Source: Acidimicrobiaceae bacterium
GTDB lineage: Bacteria > Actinomycetota > Acidimicrobiia > Acidimicrobiales > Ilumatobacteraceae
Reading direction: 5' to 3'
DNA length: 7,951 bases
Assembly (NCBI GenBank): GCA_947486675.1
Contig: CANKUF010000024.1
Location: forward strand, 1 to 7,951
The notes beneath the pieces were generated by a model. It made no database searches. It was not told the origin of the DNA and saw only the letters and a program-made list of their open reading frames with translations. The translations under genes were made by a program, and so were the position numbers. Below are positions 1 through 5,815 of this stretch, piece after piece (position 1 is the stretch's first letter; the number at the start of each line of letters is the position of its first letter).

Positions 1-300
1 GTCACGCTTGTATTGCGCGGTGTCAACACCATTGGCAACTGCGCCATTGAGTCCCGCTTTGTGTTGACGAACCACCAGTGCGCCACGCTCACGTGCCCAC
101 TGTGCAACTTCGTCGTTGTCACACACCACAAACGTGTCTACGCCTTCTGCCGCTTCAAGAACTCCACCGGCGGTAAAGGCAGCGAGAGACGCGCGATTCT
201 CGGCAGAAAGCACAGGCTCAAGGCGTCCTTTTGCATCACCGAACCCCTTAATCGGCAACACCACAGCGCCGCGTTGCAGTGAAGAAGGGTTTGTTGCCAC
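1..300 (-). CDS. cofC: CofC/FbiD phosphoenolpyruvate (2-phospholactate) guanylyltransferase, N-terminal part, runs off left edge
   Basis: Reading the minus strand from GTG at 300-298 gives 100 uninterrupted codons to the window edge; an in-frame TAG at 312-310 limits extension upstream. The protein has the nucleotidyltransferase N-terminus of the CofC/FbiD family: a strand ending LPIKGF (15-20), then DAKGRL (22-27), a conserved-type loop LSAENRASLA (31-40), the acidic site VVCDNDEV (58-65) and GLNGAV (83-88). The family uses GTP to guanylylate phosphoenolpyruvate (mycobacterial FbiD) or 2-phospho-L-lactate (archaeal CofC), giving the activated side chain that is joined to Fo in coenzyme F420 synthesis; it is cytosolic. 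The usual length is about 200-220 residues, so roughly half is visible. The gene is divergent from gpsA, as in M. tuberculosis (Rv2983/Rv2982c), which supports the call. No Shine-Dalgarno precedes the GTG, but TAGGCT lies 6 nt upstream, so the mRNA may be leaderless. Substrate choice cannot be read from this part. Confidence 0.87.
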   Translation of the reverse strand, partial: MATNPSSLQRGAVVLPIKGFGDAKGRLEPVLSAENRASLAAFTAGGVLEAAEGVDTFVVCDNDEVAQWARERGALVVRQHKAGLNGAVANGVDTAQYKRD

Positions 301-306
301 GGGCGT

Positions 307-312
307 AGCCTA
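307..312 (-). promoter_or_regulatory. Putative -10 element of cofC, leaderless
   Basis: On the minus strand the hexamer TAGGCT (TAnnnT type) is followed by six bases, ACGCCC, and then the GTG start at 300. That spacing puts the transcription start on or next to the start codon. No convincing -35 box was seen. The TAG in this hexamer is also the in-frame stop upstream of cofC, which independently supports starting at 300. Confidence 0.4.
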
Positions 313-334
313 CGGCCGTAACGGACTGCCGTAA
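311..334. promoter_or_regulatory. Palindrome and repeated half-site between divergent cofC and gpsA promoters
   Basis: TACGGCCGTA at 311-320 is a perfect 10-bp palindrome. GCCGTAA occurs at 315-321 and again at 328-334, so three related half-sites lie between or touching the two divergent -10-like hexamers. The arrangement would suit an operator controlling both directions, but the elements are short and no regulator is known from the sequence. Confidence 0.25.
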
Positions 335-337
335 TGT
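332..337 (+). promoter_or_regulatory. Putative -10 element of gpsA, leaderless
   Basis: TAATGT fits the TAnnnT pattern and lies 7 nt before the gpsA GTG at 345, so the transcript would begin at the start codon. The seven intervening bases, TTACAGC, contain no Shine-Dalgarno sequence. No clear -35 box was found. Confidence 0.45.
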
Positions 338-344
338 TTACAGC

Positions 345-1340
345 GTGACGCAACGAGTGTGTGTAGTGGGTGCGGGCTCGTGGGGCACCACAATTGCAGC
401 GCTTGCGTCGCACAACGTTCACACCATGTTGTGGTCGCGTCGTGTCGAACTTGCAGACGAAATTAATTCGCTACATACCAACTCTGCGTATTTAGGAACG
501 ACGGTTCTGCCCGACACATTGCAGGCGAGCAGTGATTTGCAAACCGCGCTTGAACAAGCCGATGTTGTAGCCATGGCCGTGCCGTCGCAGGGTTTTCGCG
601 ATGTGGCAAATGAAGTCAGCAAGTACGTTCGCGCGGGTGTTCCGGTTGTCAGCCTGTCGAAGGGGCTTGAGCAGGGCACGTTTTTGAGAATGAGCGAAGT
701 CATTCAACAGATCATGCCGAGTAATCCGGTTGCGGTATTGAGTGGTCCAAACTTGGCTAAAGAAATTCTTGCTGGGCAACCGGCAGCCAGTGTGATTGCG
801 TGCATTGACGAATCGGTAGCACGCGAATTGCTTGAGATTTTTAGCCGACCAACATTTCGCCTGTACACAAACCCAGATGTCATCGGCTGTGAAATTGGTG
901 GAGTGGTAAAAAACGTCGTGGCAATTGCGTCGGGTATTTCGCAAGGTTTTGGGTTTGGTGAAAATTCGAAAGCAACATTGGTGACACGAGGTCTTGCAGA
1001 AATGTCGCGTCTTGGTGTGGCACTTGGTGCTCAATCGGCAACGTTTTCTGGCCTTGCGGGCATGGGCGACGTGATGGCTACGTGTGCATCAATGCACAGC
1101 CGCAATACCCAAGTTGGTGTTCGCTTAGGTAAAGGCGAAAAAATCGACGACATTGTTGCGTCCATGAACATGGTTGCTGAAGGCGTGAAGAGTTCGTCCT
1201 CGGTGGTGGAACTTGCTCACCATTATTCAATTGAAATGCCAATTTGTGAACAGGTTGCGGCGGTGTGTGCTGGAAAAGTGAGTGCAGCCGATGCGCTTCG
1301 AGCACTGATGAGCAGGCAAAGCAAGAGCGAATTCGACTAG
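345..1340 (+). CDS. gpsA: NAD(P)-dependent glycerol-3-phosphate dehydrogenase
   Basis: The 331-residue product has the standard length for bacterial GpsA, which reduces dihydroxyacetone phosphate to sn-glycerol 3-phosphate in the cytosol, the backbone precursor of phospholipids. The N-terminal Rossmann domain starts with GAGSWGT (9-15). SLSKGLEQGT (103-112) carries the first conserved lysine, K106. LSGPNLAKEI is the family signature after it. The C-terminal helical domain opens at GGVVKNVVAIASG, with catalytic-type K189, followed by NSKATLVTRGLAEM and the GLAGMGDVMATC stretch typical of the family. The GTG at 345 is chosen because VCVVGAG follows after three residues and a -10-like hexamer sits 7 nt upstream. 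It stops with TAG, 34 bp before the next gene, and probably leads an operon with the 1375 gene and rnhB. Confidence 0.96.
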   Translation: MTQRVCVVGAGSWGTTIAALASHNVHTMLWSRRVELADEINSLHTNSAYLGTTVLPDTLQASSDLQTALEQADVVAMAVPSQGFRDVANEVSKYVRAGVPVVSLSKGLEQGTFLRMSEVIQQIMPSNPVAVLSGPNLAKEILAGQPAASVIACIDESVARELLEIFSRPTFRLYTNPDVIGCEIGGVVKNVVAIASGISQGFGFGENSKATLVTRGLAEMSRLGVALGAQSATFSGLAGMGDVMATCASMHSRNTQVGVRLGKGEKIDDIVASMNMVAEGVKSSSSVVELAHHYSIEMPICEQVAAVCAGKVSAADALRALMSRQSKSEFD

Positions 1341-1362
1341 TTCGTTGCGTGGCCATTTCGGC

Positions 1363-1368
1363 AATACT
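1363..1368 (+). promoter_or_regulatory. Possible internal -10 element before the 1375 gene
   Basis: AATACT keeps the A2 and T6 positions of a -10 box and lies exactly 6 nt before the GTG at 1375, the geometry seen at gpsA, cofC and glf. It falls in the 34-bp gap after gpsA, where no Shine-Dalgarno is visible. It could give a leaderless internal transcript, but the first base is off consensus. Confidence 0.25.
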
Positions 1369-1374
1369 TGAAGC

Positions 1375-2652
1375 GTGAGTAACACCCCTGGTCTGATTTC
1401 CTCTATTTCACTGAGCGCCACGGTTCGCCCTGCTGCGCACGTAATGGGAATTCGTGCGGGTGGCTGGCACGCCATTGTGAACGAGCGCGGTGCAATCCGC
1501 ATGGACGAAGAAGATGTTGCACTCGACTGGTATGTGGCAGCAGATGATCGCTGGCACAACCCGGCACAAGAGCCAAGTGTTCGCCAAACACGTCGCGCAG
1601 GTGTCCCCGTTGTTGAGACGCGACTGCGCATTCCAAGTGGCGATGCCGTGCAACGTGTGTATGCAGTTGCCGACCACGGCGGTTTGCTGGTCATTGAAAT
1701 CAGTAACGAATCCACACTGCCAATTGCAGTTGCCTTCACCCGAGCCGACATCTTGTCGTCGCGTCAGCCAAGCCCGCTTGGACCACAAGGCATCGACCTA
1801 CCGAAGGGCAGCGTGGTGTTTCCTGTTGCGCACGGTTCAACATTGCGAGTTGCGCTTGCGTCGTCGCGCGCAACTGGTGGCACCGTCAACCTTGAACAGC
1901 TGCCATCTGGTGAGCAACTGCAACGTGGCTGGTTGAACAGCGTGGAGCGCGCTGGTTACGCAATCGTTGCCGACAAGTCACTGTCTCCGTTAATCAATCG
2001 CTTGCGCAGCGACGCTTTGGTGTTGAGCGGGTATCACGAAAGTGAATGGGGAACCGAATTAGTTGGCGCAGATGCGATAGACGATGTTGCGTTTCTGCTT
2101 ACGTTGCACGAACTGGTGCGCATGGGCGAAAAAGTAAACCATCACCTCGAGCGAGTGGTTGACATTGTGGAAACACTGTTGCGAAAAAACAAAAAAGCAG
2201 CAGCAATTGAATGGGATGTTGAGCGCGCATTGTTCGCGGCGCGTTGCATTCTGTGGGCAGTAGGCGAGCACCGCGCTGCAGGCGATGTGCTTGCATCGCA
2301 GCAACGTTTGGCTCCAGCATCTGAGTTGCCGAATGCAGCACCAAAAGATATTCGTGTCATCGCTTGGCTCGATGAACAATTGGTTAGTCCACGCCGCGAA
2401 GGTGGTGCAACGGTCTTGCGTTATGGCGTTCCGCGAATGTGGTTGGGCGTGAATATGGAATGTCACCGCGTTGCTGCTTCGCCAGAGCACAGCGTTTCGT
2501 ACGGCGTGCGTTGGCACGGCGAAAAACCTGCAGTGTTGTGGGAAACAAGTGGGCCATTTGGTTTGCGTCTGGATGCTGGGGCTACTGATGAGTCGTGGCA
2601 TTCGGTTGAAGCCAGTGGCGATGCACTGTTGGCAGGGTTTGTTGCACAGTGA
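1375..2652 (+). CDS. Conserved hypothetical protein, 425 residues, function unknown
   Basis: I do not recognise a named family. There is no signal peptide or membrane segment, so it is probably cytosolic. Residues 1 to about 165 are rich in alternating hydrophobic strands (GGWHAIVNERGA, VVETRLRIPSGDAVQRVYAV, LLVIEISNESTLPIAVAF), suggesting a beta-sandwich. From about 185 to 330 it is mainly helical, with YHESEWG at 220-226. The C-terminus is strand-rich again, with RWHGEKPAVLWE at 379-390. This sandwich-helical-sandwich order, with conserved-looking Trp and acidic residues, recalls proteins built around a six-hairpin glycosidase-like helical core, but I see no catalytic signature and this is only a suggestion. 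The GTG start at 1375 lies 34 bp after gpsA. The stop overlaps the rnhB start (GTGA, 2649-2652), so the two are likely translationally coupled. The long, in-frame, well-structured reading frame makes it a real gene; the function is open. Confidence 0.85.
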   Translation: MSNTPGLISSISLSATVRPAAHVMGIRAGGWHAIVNERGAIRMDEEDVALDWYVAADDRWHNPAQEPSVRQTRRAGVPVVETRLRIPSGDAVQRVYAVADHGGLLVIEISNESTLPIAVAFTRADILSSRQPSPLGPQGIDLPKGSVVFPVAHGSTLRVALASSRATGGTVNLEQLPSGEQLQRGWLNSVERAGYAIVADKSLSPLINRLRSDALVLSGYHESEWGTELVGADAIDDVAFLLTLHELVRMGEKVNHHLERVVDIVETLLRKNKKAAAIEWDVERALFAARCILWAVGEHRAAGDVLASQQRLAPASELPNAAPKDIRVIAWLDEQLVSPRREGGATVLRYGVPRMWLGVNMECHRVAASPEHSVSYGVRWHGEKPAVLWETSGPFGLRLDAGATDESWHSVEASGDALLAGFVAQ

Positions 2653-3356
2653 CCACACTGCCAACGGTTGACCTCGAGCGCGAACTGCTGCTCACAGGTA
2701 AATCGTGCGTCATTGGTCTAGATGAAGTTGGCAAAGGTGCGTGGGCTGGGCCTCTGGTTATCGGCGCTGCAGTACTGACAAACGAAGTAATCGATGCGCA
2801 AAATGCTCAGGAGTTAATGGGCGGTGCACGTGACTCAAAACAGTTGACAGAAATAAAACGCGAGGCCATGTTCGATCACGTTGCGGCAACGTGTAAAGCA
2901 TGGGCAGTTGGCGCGGCTACGCACGAAGAGTGCGATCGTTTGGGCATGAACAAAGCGCAGAAACTGGCCACAAAACGTGCGCTTGAACAATTGGGAAAAG
3001 TTGTCGATTTACAAACTGCAGCTGCGGTCATTGACGGCAAGTGGGACTTCGTGTCGCCACTCGTTGGACATGTTGTTGCGCATGTGAAAGCAGATGCATC
3101 GTGTCTGTCGGTGTCTGCTGCTTCGGTATTGGCGAAAGTATCGCGAGACCGGTTGATGCGCGAATACGCGTTGGATTACCCAATGTGGAGTTTTGATACC
3201 AACAAGGGCTATCCGTGCCCAAAACACCGAGTGGCGCTTCAGGGCTATGGACCAAGCGCAATTCACCGCGTGTCGTGGGCGTTTATGGAAAATTATGTGC
3301 CGTGGTTGGAAGCAGTGTCGTCACCAGACATGTTGCCGGGGTTCCAGGCTTCGTGA
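2649..3356 (+). CDS. rnhB: Ribonuclease HII
   Basis: The 235-residue enzyme cleaves RNA in RNA-DNA hybrids and nicks DNA at single embedded ribonucleotides, starting ribonucleotide excision repair in the cytosol. The four acidic metal ligands expected of the family are visible: D25 and E26 in GLDEVGKGAWAGPL, D129 in VIDGKWDF, and D149 in VKADAS. ARDSKQL (60-66) and the helix SVSAASVLAKVSRD after D149 are family hallmarks, as is the late NKGYPCPKHR motif. The first motif reads DEVGKG, where the commonest form is DEaGRG, a conservative difference. The D149 region is KAD rather than the usual KGD. The GTG start lies within the stop of the upstream gene (4-bp overlap), indicating translational coupling. 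The last 64 bp overlap the 3' end of a gene on the other strand. Confidence 0.95.
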   Translation: MTTLPTVDLERELLLTGKSCVIGLDEVGKGAWAGPLVIGAAVLTNEVIDAQNAQELMGGARDSKQLTEIKREAMFDHVAATCKAWAVGAATHEECDRLGMNKAQKLATKRALEQLGKVVDLQTAAAVIDGKWDFVSPLVGHVVAHVKADASCLSVSAASVLAKVSRDRLMREYALDYPMWSFDTNKGYPCPKHRVALQGYGPSAIHRVSWAFMENYVPWLEAVSSPDMLPGFQAS

Positions 3357-3751
3357 ATTTCGCGCAAAGCGGGCGAGAGTCGTTGTAAGTGCCGCTTGCT
3401 AATTGCTGGCAAGTAACAACGCACCGCCAGACCGCCCTGGTGGGGCTGTAACGCTCCGAAATACAGGCACCGTTGTAATGAGCGAGTAAACGAGTTATTG
3501 GGGCTTTGCGTGAAACTGAGGCCCATGTCGTTTGCAGTGGCAGCGCAATCCAATTCGTATCCCGCAGGAAACGTTTCAAAGCCCATCACGATGCGGCGCA
3601 AGATCCACAACGCACTAGGCCCAAGTACGGGCAGCCAATACAGCTCGACATACCGCGAAAACAGCGATGCGCCAGCAGCATCGACCACAGGGTCGATCCA
3701 GGGCACCACCACGATGGTGGGTTGGGTGAGCAGGTCGGGTGTTTTGTTCAT
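3293..3751 (-). CDS. Conserved actinobacterial protein of unknown function, possible winged-helix fold
   Basis: This minus-strand frame fills the interval between rnhB and the sirtuin gene. The protein has a pattern I recognise as recurring in actinobacterial hypothetical proteins: VPWIDPVVD, then SRYVELYWLPVLGPSALWILRRI, a helix-turn-helix-like stretch ELDCAATANDMGLS, SFTRSLQRCLYFGAL, a basic strand LAVRCYLPAISKRHLQRLSPALREIHEAW, and a short polar tail. The order helix, helix, then strands would fit a winged-helix DNA-binding domain, but this is inference and no ligand or target is known. I chose ATG 3751 (152 residues) because it leaves 65 bp for divergent promoters before the sirtuin start and sits 15 residues before VPWIDP. 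ATG 3811 would add 20 Gly/Arg-rich residues and leave only 5 bp between the two starts; GTG 3787 is also possible. The TAA at 3295-3293 lies inside rnhB. Confidence 0.75.
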   Translation of the reverse strand: MNKTPDLLTQPTIVVVPWIDPVVDAAGASLFSRYVELYWLPVLGPSALWILRRIVMGFETFPAGYELDCAATANDMGLSFTQSPNNSFTRSLQRCLYFGALQPHQGGLAVRCYLPAISKRHLQRLSPALREIHEAWNPGNMSGDDTASNHGT

Positions 3752-3816
3752 TGGCACGATGTGTGCGCCACCACCACGCCGTGGCACGCTTTGTACGTAA
3801 CCCTGTTGCATTTTCT
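3752..3816. promoter_or_regulatory. Probable divergent promoter region between minus-strand hypothetical gene and sirtuin gene
   Basis: If the minus-strand gene starts at 3751, these 65 bp must hold both promoters. Visible landmarks are the inverted repeat CCACG-C-CGTGG at 3774-3784 and the palindrome TACGTA at 3794-3799. On the minus strand TACGTA would stand 6 nt before the alternative GTG start at 3787. Neither start has a Shine-Dalgarno sequence. I cannot place the promoters more exactly. Confidence 0.3.
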
Positions 3817-4575
3817 ATGAACGACTTCACTCCACTTATTGAACGCGCTCGCGAACAGTTGCGCGCGGCACAACGTGTTACTGCATTCACTGGTGCTGGC
3901 ATTTCTACCGACTCGGGCATTCCCGATTTTCGTGGACCAAATGGGTTGTGGACAAAAAATCCACTCTCGGAAAAAACATCAACGCTGAGTTATTACTTAA
4001 ACGACCCAGAGGTACGCAAAATTGCGTGGCAAAACCGCGCACGTAACTTGGCGTGGACGGCCGAGCCGAACAGTGGACACAAAGCGTTAGTGCAACTGCA
4101 GCAGCGTGGTGTGTTGCGTGCAGTCGCTACACAAAATGTTGATGGCTTGCATCAAAAAGCTGGTAATCATTCGGAAATCGTGCATGAATTGCATGGAACG
4201 ATGCATGTTGCGGTGTGTTGGGAATGCAAAGACACGCACCCCATGCGTGCTGCGGTGGAACGAGTGCTGGCAGGCGACGTTGACCCGAAGTGTTTGCTGT
4301 GCGGTGGCATTTTGAAAAGCGACACCATCTTGTTTGAAGAGTCGTTGAAGCAACATGTCATCGAAGCGGCACTGCGTGCAGCAGATGAGTGTGATGTGCT
4401 CTTGGTAGTGGGGTCGTCGTTACGTGTGTATCCGGCTGCAAACATTGTTCCGCGCGCAAAAGCCAATGGCGCCTGCGTCATCATCGTCAATGGTCAGCCA
4501 ACCGATATGGACCGTTACGCCGACATCGTGATCAACGCCGACATCGGCACCGTGCTTCCACAAATCGTTGAATAA
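3817..4575 (+). CDS. cobB: NAD-dependent protein deacylase, sirtuin (Sir2/CobB family)
   Basis: The 252-residue protein removes acyl groups from lysines using NAD, giving nicotinamide and O-acyl-ADP-ribose. Visible in order: the NAD-binding loop GAGISTDSGIPDFRGPNGLW (26-45); TQNVDGLHQKAG (105-116) with the N and D that contact NAD; catalytic-type H126 in HELHGTM; four zinc cysteines C134, C137, C159 and C162; and VVGSSLRVYPA (197-207) plus IIVNG (222-226) of the Rossmann fold. The post-zinc motif reads GILKSDTILFEESL, with Glu where most sirtuins have Gly (FGE or FGQ). The Tyr-x-x-Arg pair that marks desuccinylase-type class III enzymes is not evident: WQNR at 71-74 stands roughly there. Deacetylation is therefore my tentative guess for activity. 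ATG 3817 fits the usual distance to GAGIS; an upstream in-frame GTG at 3739 would add 26 atypical residues and run into the opposite gene. The stop is TAA. Confidence 0.93.
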   Translation: MNDFTPLIERAREQLRAAQRVTAFTGAGISTDSGIPDFRGPNGLWTKNPLSEKTSTLSYYLNDPEVRKIAWQNRARNLAWTAEPNSGHKALVQLQQRGVLRAVATQNVDGLHQKAGNHSEIVHELHGTMHVAVCWECKDTHPMRAAVERVLAGDVDPKCLLCGGILKSDTILFEESLKQHVIEAALRAADECDVLLVVGSSLRVYPAANIVPRAKANGACVIIVNGQPTDMDRYADIVINADIGTVLPQIVE

Positions 4576-4606
4576 TCGGGGCCTCGTGAATTCCCGACTG
4601 AATTGG

Positions 4607-4612
4607 TAGGGT
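4607..4612 (+). promoter_or_regulatory. Putative -10 element for the rhodanese-E1 gene
   Basis: TAGGGT fits TAnnnT and lies 19 nt before the ATG at 4632, upstream of the GGAGG. An overlapping alternative is TATTAA at 4612-4617. No convincing -35 box was found. If used, it would give a short leadered transcript, in contrast to the leaderless-type starts elsewhere in the window. Confidence 0.3.
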
Positions 4613-4619
4613 ATTAAAC

Positions 4620-4624
4620 GGAGG
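4620..4624 (+). promoter_or_regulatory. Shine-Dalgarno sequence of the rhodanese-E1 gene
   Basis: GGAGG lies 7 nt before ATG 4632, an ideal spacing. It is the only strong ribosome binding site before a gene start in the window and settles the start codon. It suggests this gene is translated from a leadered mRNA and perhaps at a higher rate than its neighbours. Confidence 0.8.
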
Positions 4625-4631
4625 TTCCCCC

Positions 4632-5798
4632 ATGGCCGGTTTCCGCGACTTACTTGCGCAAGCAAAATCACAAATCACCGAAATTGATACGAACGAGGCA
4701 GCTTCGCGTATTGCCACTGGTGGAGTGATTGTTCTCGACGTTCGCGAACCAGACGAATACGAACAAGGTGCACTGCCAGACGCGTTGCATATTCCGCGCG
4801 GACATTTGGAAGCACAAATTGAAGCTCGCATTGTTGAAAAGACCGCGCCAGTTTTGGTGTATTGCGCAGGCGGAGTACGCAGCGCATTCGCCACAAAAAC
4901 ATTGCACGAACTTGGCTACACGAATGTTGTTTCAGTTGCCGGCGGTTTCCAGAAATGGAAAGACGAAGGCCGACCATGGCGCACGCCTGCTGTGCTTACA
5001 GCAGAACAACGCAATCGTTACCAACGTCATATTTTGTTGCCCGAAGTTGGGGTAGAGGGCCAGTCAAAGTTGTTGTCGAGCAAAGTGTTGTTGCTTGGCG
5101 CCGGCGGTCTTGGCTCACCAGCAGCGATGTACTTGGCTGCTGCCGGAATTGGCACCATTGGCATCGTCGACATGGACGAAGTAGATGCATCAAATTTGCA
5201 GCGCCAAATTTTGCACAACATCGAGCGCATTGGCGATCGCAAAGTGGAGTCGGCAAAGAAGACGTTGCAGTTGTTGAACCCCGACGTAAAAGTTATTGCG
5301 TACGACACTCGCTTAGAAGCAAGCAACATCATGGACATCATTGCTGGCTACGACGTGATCGTGGACGGCGCAGACAACTTCCCAAGTCGTTACTTGTTAA
5401 ATGACGCAAGCATCAAGCTCGGTATTCCGGTTGTGCACGGATCCATTTTCCGTTTCGAAGGAATGGTCACCGTGTTCGACCCAAAGAGTGGTCCGACCTA
5501 TCGCGACATGGTTCCCGAGCCACCGCCAGCAGAACTTGCACCAAGTTGTGCAGAAGCTGGTGTACTTGGCGTGTTGCCAGGAATCGTTGGCTCAATTCAG
5601 GCTTTGGAAACGATCAAAGTGCTGCTTGGTCTTGGCGATTCGTTGTCGGGCAGAATTCTTGCCATTGACACCACCGAGATGACGTTCCGTACCTTCAACC
5701 TGCGTCCAGACCCAAACAATCAGGTGACATATGCCAACCGCGATCGCATTGAAGTTCGCGACTTGGAAGGCGCATGCGCCCCTTGGCTTTCCCACTAA
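4632..5798 (+). CDS. Rhodanese-MoeB/ThiF fusion: sulfur-carrier-protein adenylyltransferase/sulfurtransferase
   Basis: The 388-residue protein joins two domains. Residues about 14-115 are a rhodanese: LDVREPDEYEQGALPDALHIP and active-loop C78 in VYCAGGVRSA. Residues about 120-388 are an E1-like MoeB/ThiF domain: RYQRHILLPEVGVEGQ, nucleotide loop GAGGLGSP (156-163), VDMDEVDASNLQRQ with D182 and R191, DGADNF with D248, and PSCAEAGVLG with C306. Such enzymes adenylate the C-terminal glycine of a ubiquitin-like carrier (MoaD, ThiS or CysO type) and help convert it to a thiocarboxylate, feeding molybdopterin, thiamine or cysteine synthesis. Mycobacterial MoeZ has the same parts in the opposite order, with rhodanese last. 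Like MoeZ, this protein lacks the zinc cysteines of E. coli MoeB: YRDMVPEPPP stands where MoeB has CYRCLFPEPP. No carrier gene is nearby, so the pathway is not decided. A GGAGG site fixes the start. Confidence 0.92.
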   Translation: MAGFRDLLAQAKSQITEIDTNEAASRIATGGVIVLDVREPDEYEQGALPDALHIPRGHLEAQIEARIVEKTAPVLVYCAGGVRSAFATKTLHELGYTNVVSVAGGFQKWKDEGRPWRTPAVLTAEQRNRYQRHILLPEVGVEGQSKLLSSKVLLLGAGGLGSPAAMYLAAAGIGTIGIVDMDEVDASNLQRQILHNIERIGDRKVESAKKTLQLLNPDVKVIAYDTRLEASNIMDIIAGYDVIVDGADNFPSRYLLNDASIKLGIPVVHGSIFRFEGMVTVFDPKSGPTYRDMVPEPPPAELAPSCAEAGVLGVLPGIVGSIQALETIKVLLGLGDSLSGRILAIDTTEMTFRTFNLRPDPNNQVTYANRDRIEVRDLEGACAPWLSH

Positions 5799-5803
5799 TT
5801 AAC

Positions 5804-5809
5804 TAGTAT
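5804..5809 (+). promoter_or_regulatory. Putative -10 element of glf, leaderless
   Basis: TAGTAT is a good -10 hexamer and lies 6 nt before the GTG at 5816, with no Shine-Dalgarno between. TTGGCT at 5783-5788, inside the end of the preceding gene, could be a -35 box with a short 15-bp spacer. This suggests glf-glfT2 has its own promoter despite the 17-bp gap to the upstream gene. Confidence 0.5.
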
Positions 5810-5815
5810 TTAGCC

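Noticed and set aside
492..1034. 180-residue open frame on the minus strand inside gpsA
   Set aside because: It lies opposite a gene with complete family motifs, and its translation is Cys/Arg/His-rich with no recognisable pattern, so it is a shadow.
1227..1751. 174-residue minus-strand frame spanning the gpsA end and the start of the 1375 gene
   Set aside because: Low-complexity Ser/Thr/Arg-rich translation antisense to two coherent frames; no start signal seen.
2059..2664. 201-residue minus-strand frame opposite the 1375 gene
   Set aside because: Cys/His/Gln-rich translation typical of an antisense shadow; the plus-strand frame is coupled to rnhB and more protein-like.
3498..3800. Plus-strand frames between rnhB and the sirtuin gene
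   Set aside because: The minus-strand frame in the same place shows a conserved protein pattern; the plus frames look random.
4576..4597. Inverted repeat TCGGG...CCCGA as a terminator after the sirtuin gene
   Set aside because: Only a 5-bp stem with a 12-nt loop and no T-run after it, too weak to call.
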